Below, piece by piece: positions 6,719 through 8,599 of a stretch of DNA of 8,599 bases. A model generated the notes under the pieces. That model was not told the origin of the DNA. It was given only the letters and a program-made list of their open reading frames with translations, and searched no databases. Every line of letters starts with the position of its first letter. Position 1 is the stretch's first letter. Made by a program: the position numbers and the translations under genes. Source of the stretch: an uncultured Mycoplasmatota bacterium (GTDB taxonomy: Bacteria; Bacillota_I; Bacilli_A; RF39; UBA660); the NCBI GenBank assembly GCA_900549285.1, contig URNW01000030.1, positions 1-8,599 of the forward strand, in the 5' to 3' direction.

Positions 6719-7706
6719 AGTAGCAATAAATGGTTTTGGAAGAATTGGACGTTTAGCTTTTAGAAGAATTTTAACAACAACGGATTTTGATTTAGTAGCG
6801 ATTAATGATTTAGGAACACCCTCTGATTTAGCATATTTAGCAAAATATGATACAACCCATAGGAGTTTTCATGAAGATTTAATTGAGTCAGAAGGAAGTA
6901 ATATCGTGATAAATGGTATAAAAAAGATTCAAGTATTAAATGAATTAGATCCTACTAAATTACCATGGAAAGAATTAAATATAGATTTAGTATTAGAATG
7001 TACAGGAAAATTTACTAAATATGAAGATGCTTATAAGCATATAAAAGCAGGAGCAAAAAAAGTATTAATATCTGCTCCATCTAAATCAGACAATGTAAAA
7101 ACAGTTGTTTATGGAGTAAATGAATCAATATTAGATGGAACTGAAGAAATTGTATCAGGAGCATCTTGTACGACAAATTGTCTAGCTCCCTTAGCTAAAG
7201 TATTAAATGATACGATAGGAATTGAAAGAGGATATATGAGTACAATTCATGCTTATACCAATGATCAAGCAACACTAGATGTATCTCATAAAAAAGGAAT
7301 AATGTCCCGTAGAGGAAGAGCTTGTGCAGCAAATATTGTACCAACTTCAACTGGAGCTGCAAATGCAATTGGAAAAGTAATCCCAGAATTAAATGGTTTA
7401 TTAGAAGGCATAGCATATCGTGTTCCTGTAATGGATGGATCAATGATTGAATTAACATTTATTTCTAAACGAATGACCTCAGTAGAGGAAATAAATCATA
7501 TAATAGAACTTCATACTAGTGATACCCTAAAAATTACTTATGATCCAATTGTATCAAGTGATATTATTGGAAAAAATGTTGGAGCTTTAGTAGATGGTCT
7601 ACTTACAAGTGTAAATGATAATCTTGTTAAAGTAACAGCTTGGTATGATAATGAATATGGTTATACCTCTCAAATGCTTAGAACAGCTAAATCAATGTTT
7701 AAATAA
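6711..7706 (+). CDS. gap: glyceraldehyde-3-phosphate dehydrogenase, type I
   Basis: Oxidises glyceraldehyde-3-phosphate to 1,3-bisphosphoglycerate with NAD(P)+ in glycolysis; cytosolic homotetramer. 331 aa, normal length. NAD fold GFGRIG (8-13); Asp33 after the second strand (IND) favours NAD. Catalytic Cys153 in ASCTTNC (151-157) with His180 as base. RVPV at 237-240 and WYDNEYGY at 311-318 match the family. The S-loop reads TLDVSHKKGIMSRRGR (188-203): the Leu-Pro of classical NAD enzymes is Val-Ser, nearer to the Ala-Ser of NADP-using plastid GAPDH, so cofactor preference is uncertain. Starts 8 nt inside the kinase gene with AGGAGG 8 nt upstream. No pgk or tpi follows; two terminators do. 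Confidence 0.96.
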   Translation: MIRVAINGFGRIGRLAFRRILTTTDFDLVAINDLGTPSDLAYLAKYDTTHRSFHEDLIESEGSNIVINGIKKIQVLNELDPTKLPWKELNIDLVLECTGKFTKYEDAYKHIKAGAKKVLISAPSKSDNVKTVVYGVNESILDGTEEIVSGASCTTNCLAPLAKVLNDTIGIERGYMSTIHAYTNDQATLDVSHKKGIMSRRGRACAANIVPTSTGAANAIGKVIPELNGLLEGIAYRVPVMDGSMIELTFISKRMTSVEEINHIIELHTSDTLKITYDPIVSSDIIGKNVGALVDGLLTSVNDNLVKVTAWYDNEYGYTSQMLRTAKSMFK

Positions 7707-7732
7707 TACCGGAACTATTTTCTGGTATTTTC
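7705..7732 (+). terminator. terminator directly after gap
   Basis: Stem AATACCGGAA (7705-7714) / TTCTGGTATT (7720-7729), 10 bp with one G-U pair, loop CTATT; it begins at the last bases of the stop codon. The T-tail is short (7728-7731), so it may be leaky; a stronger hairpin follows. Confidence 0.6.
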
Positions 7733-7753
7733 TGGATAAAGAAAAGAAGAAAG

Positions 7754-7805
7754 AAAAAGATTAAACCTCCAGGAGCTCTTTTATCTCCTTTGGTTTAATC
7801 TTTTT
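7754..7805. terminator. strong bidirectional terminator inside the XRE gene end
   Basis: Perfect 14-bp stem AAAAAGATTAAACC (7754-7767) / GGTTTAATCTTTTT (7792-7805), with an inner AGGAG (7771-7775) / CTCCT (7785-7789) stem inside the loop. T-runs flank it on both strands. Its right part is the coding sequence for the C-terminal IKPKEIKELLEV of the XRE protein, and its left part contains the stop codon. Confidence 0.85.
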
Positions 7806-8291
7806 ATTTGTTTTAATTTTTACTTTCTTTTCTAGTTTACCAACACAATAATCAGCACTAATACCAGATAATTCACAAAAACCTTTTAAATCAGCTGTAC
7901 TAATAGTACGAATTCCTTTTTCATAGTGAGTAATCAAAGGTCTACTAACATTTAATTTTTGAGCCAAACGGTCTTGTGTTAAACCTAAATCTTTTCTAAT
8001 TTCTTTGATATGACTACCTAATAATTTCAAATCAATTTTATCCACCTTAATAACATTTTTATTAATTTTTTCCACAAATCCTAACATATAATCAAAAGAA
8101 ACCGTATACTCATTACATATAATATTAATATGTTCAATAGATAATCCTGTATAACCATTTTCAATATCCGAAACATAACTTTTAGATATTCCTAAAATTT
8201 GTCCAAACTCTTTTTGTGTTAATCCATTTTGAATTCGAATATTTCTTGCTCTATTTTCCACTTCAGTGATATTTCTAAACTCTTTTTCCAT
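7761..8291 (-). CDS. XRE-family regulator with two helix-turn-helix domains
   Basis: 176-aa cytoplasmic DNA-binding protein with two complete Cro/CI-type HTH domains in tandem: about 15-71 (IQNGLTQKEFGQILGISKSY ... SFDYMLG) and about 91-152 (RKDLGLTQDRLAQKLNVSRP ... SADYCVGK). Each has the LTQ..(F/L)...L.(I/V)S recognition core. A short basic, Lys-rich tail follows (155-167). There is no sensor or enzymatic domain. Two domains in one chain suggest it can bind a repeated or long operator as a pseudo-dimer (inference). Ribosome site GGTGGT (8302-8297) is 5 nt from ATG 8291. It is divergent from the exported-protein gene at 8511 and convergent with gap; the divergent pair shares a 219-bp gap, so it may control itself and that neighbour. 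No phage genes are visible around it. Confidence 0.88.
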   Translation of the reverse strand: MEKEFRNITEVENRARNIRIQNGLTQKEFGQILGISKSYVSDIENGYTGLSIEHINIICNEYTVSFDYMLGFVEKINKNVIKVDKIDLKLLGSHIKEIRKDLGLTQDRLAQKLNVSRPLITHYEKGIRTISTADLKGFCELSGISADYCVGKLEKKVKIKTNKKIKPKEIKELLEV

Positions 8292-8332
8292 AATTTACCA
8301 CCAACAACATTATCTAGGCAAACCTTTATAAA

Positions 8333-8397
8333 ATTAATATAAATGCGAAAATTGTAACAAAAAGATTGATTTTTCCTTATGAATATTGTATATTAAT
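8333..8397. promoter_or_regulatory. 9-bp inverted repeat in the divergent XRE/exported-protein gap
   Basis: ATTAATATA (8333-8341) and TATATTAAT (8389-8397) are exact inverted copies 47 nt apart. The right copy overlaps the -10 of the rightward promoter; the left copy lies in the probable promoter region of the XRE gene. This is what a shared operator or mirrored -10 elements would look like, but the sequence is AT-only, so chance is possible. Confidence 0.3.
8366..8394 (+). promoter_or_regulatory. sigma-A-type promoter for the exported-protein gene
   Basis: TTGATT (8366-8371), 17-nt spacer, TATATT (8389-8394). A transcript starting near 8401 would have a leader of about 110 nt before ATG 8511. 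That leader holds the palindrome GTTTTgAAAAC (8432-8442) and a TGTCGAA heptamer (8446-8452). Confidence 0.45.
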
Positions 8398-8510
8398 AAT
8401 GTAATAGTAGAATACCTGATAAATTTGTAATGTTTTGAAAACCTTTGTCGAAACAGATGAATTTATTACTTATTTGTATTATAGTGTTGAAAGTAAAGGA
8501 ACAGGGTATT

Positions 8511-8599
8511 ATGAAAAAAAGAATAGTAATATTAGTTGTAAGTCTAATAGCCATAACGGGAATCATAGTAGGAGTAAGTTATGCATTCTTTAGTATTGG
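8511..8599 (+). CDS. exported protein with SipW/TasA-type signal peptide (5' end only)
   Basis: Only the first 29 codons lie in the window and the frame runs off the end. It starts MKKR, followed by a hydrophobic stretch of about 20 residues (IVILVVSLIAITGIIVGV), then SYAFFSI. A basic start, a long hydrophobic core and a Y-A-(F/Y)-F-S cleavage region are typical of TasA, camelysin (CalY) and related surface or matrix proteins, which are processed by the SipW signal peptidase. The mature protein's function cannot be judged. AAGGA (8496-8500) is a plausible ribosome site, at a rather long 10 nt. It is divergent from the double-HTH regulator. Confidence 0.65.
   Translation, partial: MKKRIVILVVSLIAITGIIVGVSYAFFSI

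Noticed and set aside
7195..7458. Minus-strand open frame opposite gap
   Set aside because: Antisense shadow of the GAPDH catalytic region, with Leu/His-rich composition.

Overview
The window looks like a chromosomal segment of an AT-rich, low-GC Gram-positive bacterium of the Bacilli/Mycoplasmatota (Tenericutes-like) kind, probably an uncultured or gut-associated lineage. Evidence: the gene set (yvcK-whiA, clpP, a TGS/uridine-kinase-type nucleoside kinase, gapA); strong purine-rich Shine-Dalgarno sites; and a 5S rRNA of only about 105 nt, as in Mollicutes. The genetic code is standard: TGG encodes Trp and TGA is used as a real stop by three genes, so this is not a UGA=Trp mycoplasma. I cannot name a species.

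Layout. 1-543: 3' end of an rRNA operon (23S tail, spacer, 5S, terminator). 544-769: non-coding, with a compact minus-strand promoter/terminator pair that could make a small RNA of about 70 nt. 770-1543: an unrecognised 257-aa protein. 1603/1609-3479: yvcK-whiA operon with an ATGA overlap. 3491-4351 (minus): Fic-domain AMPylase-like protein. 4401-4967 (minus): clpP. 5075-7706: nucleoside kinase and GAPDH, overlapping by 8 nt. 7705-7805: two terminators. 7761-8291 (minus): a double-HTH XRE regulator. 8511-end: start of an exported protein with a SipW/TasA/camelysin-type signal peptide, cut by the window edge.

Together: most genes are housekeeping (ribosomal RNA, cell-envelope/central-carbon control by YvcK, WhiA-linked division control, ClpP proteolysis, nucleotide salvage, glycolysis). 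Their order is a rearranged version of the rapZ-yvcK-whiA-clpP-(cggR/gapR)-gapA neighbourhood of Bacillus and Staphylococcus: rapZ is missing, clpP is inverted, fic sits between whiA and clpP, a nucleoside kinase occupies the place of the gapA repressor, and pgk does not follow gapA. Accessory-looking genes (770 ORF, fic, XRE regulator plus exported protein) fill the gaps.

I do not see a CRISPR array, an intact insertion sequence, a tRNA or a clear defence island. The best leads are the minus-strand mini-transcript, a hairpin that could both end clpP transcription and mask the fic ribosome binding site, the kinase-gapA coupling, and the orphan protein beside the rRNA operon.
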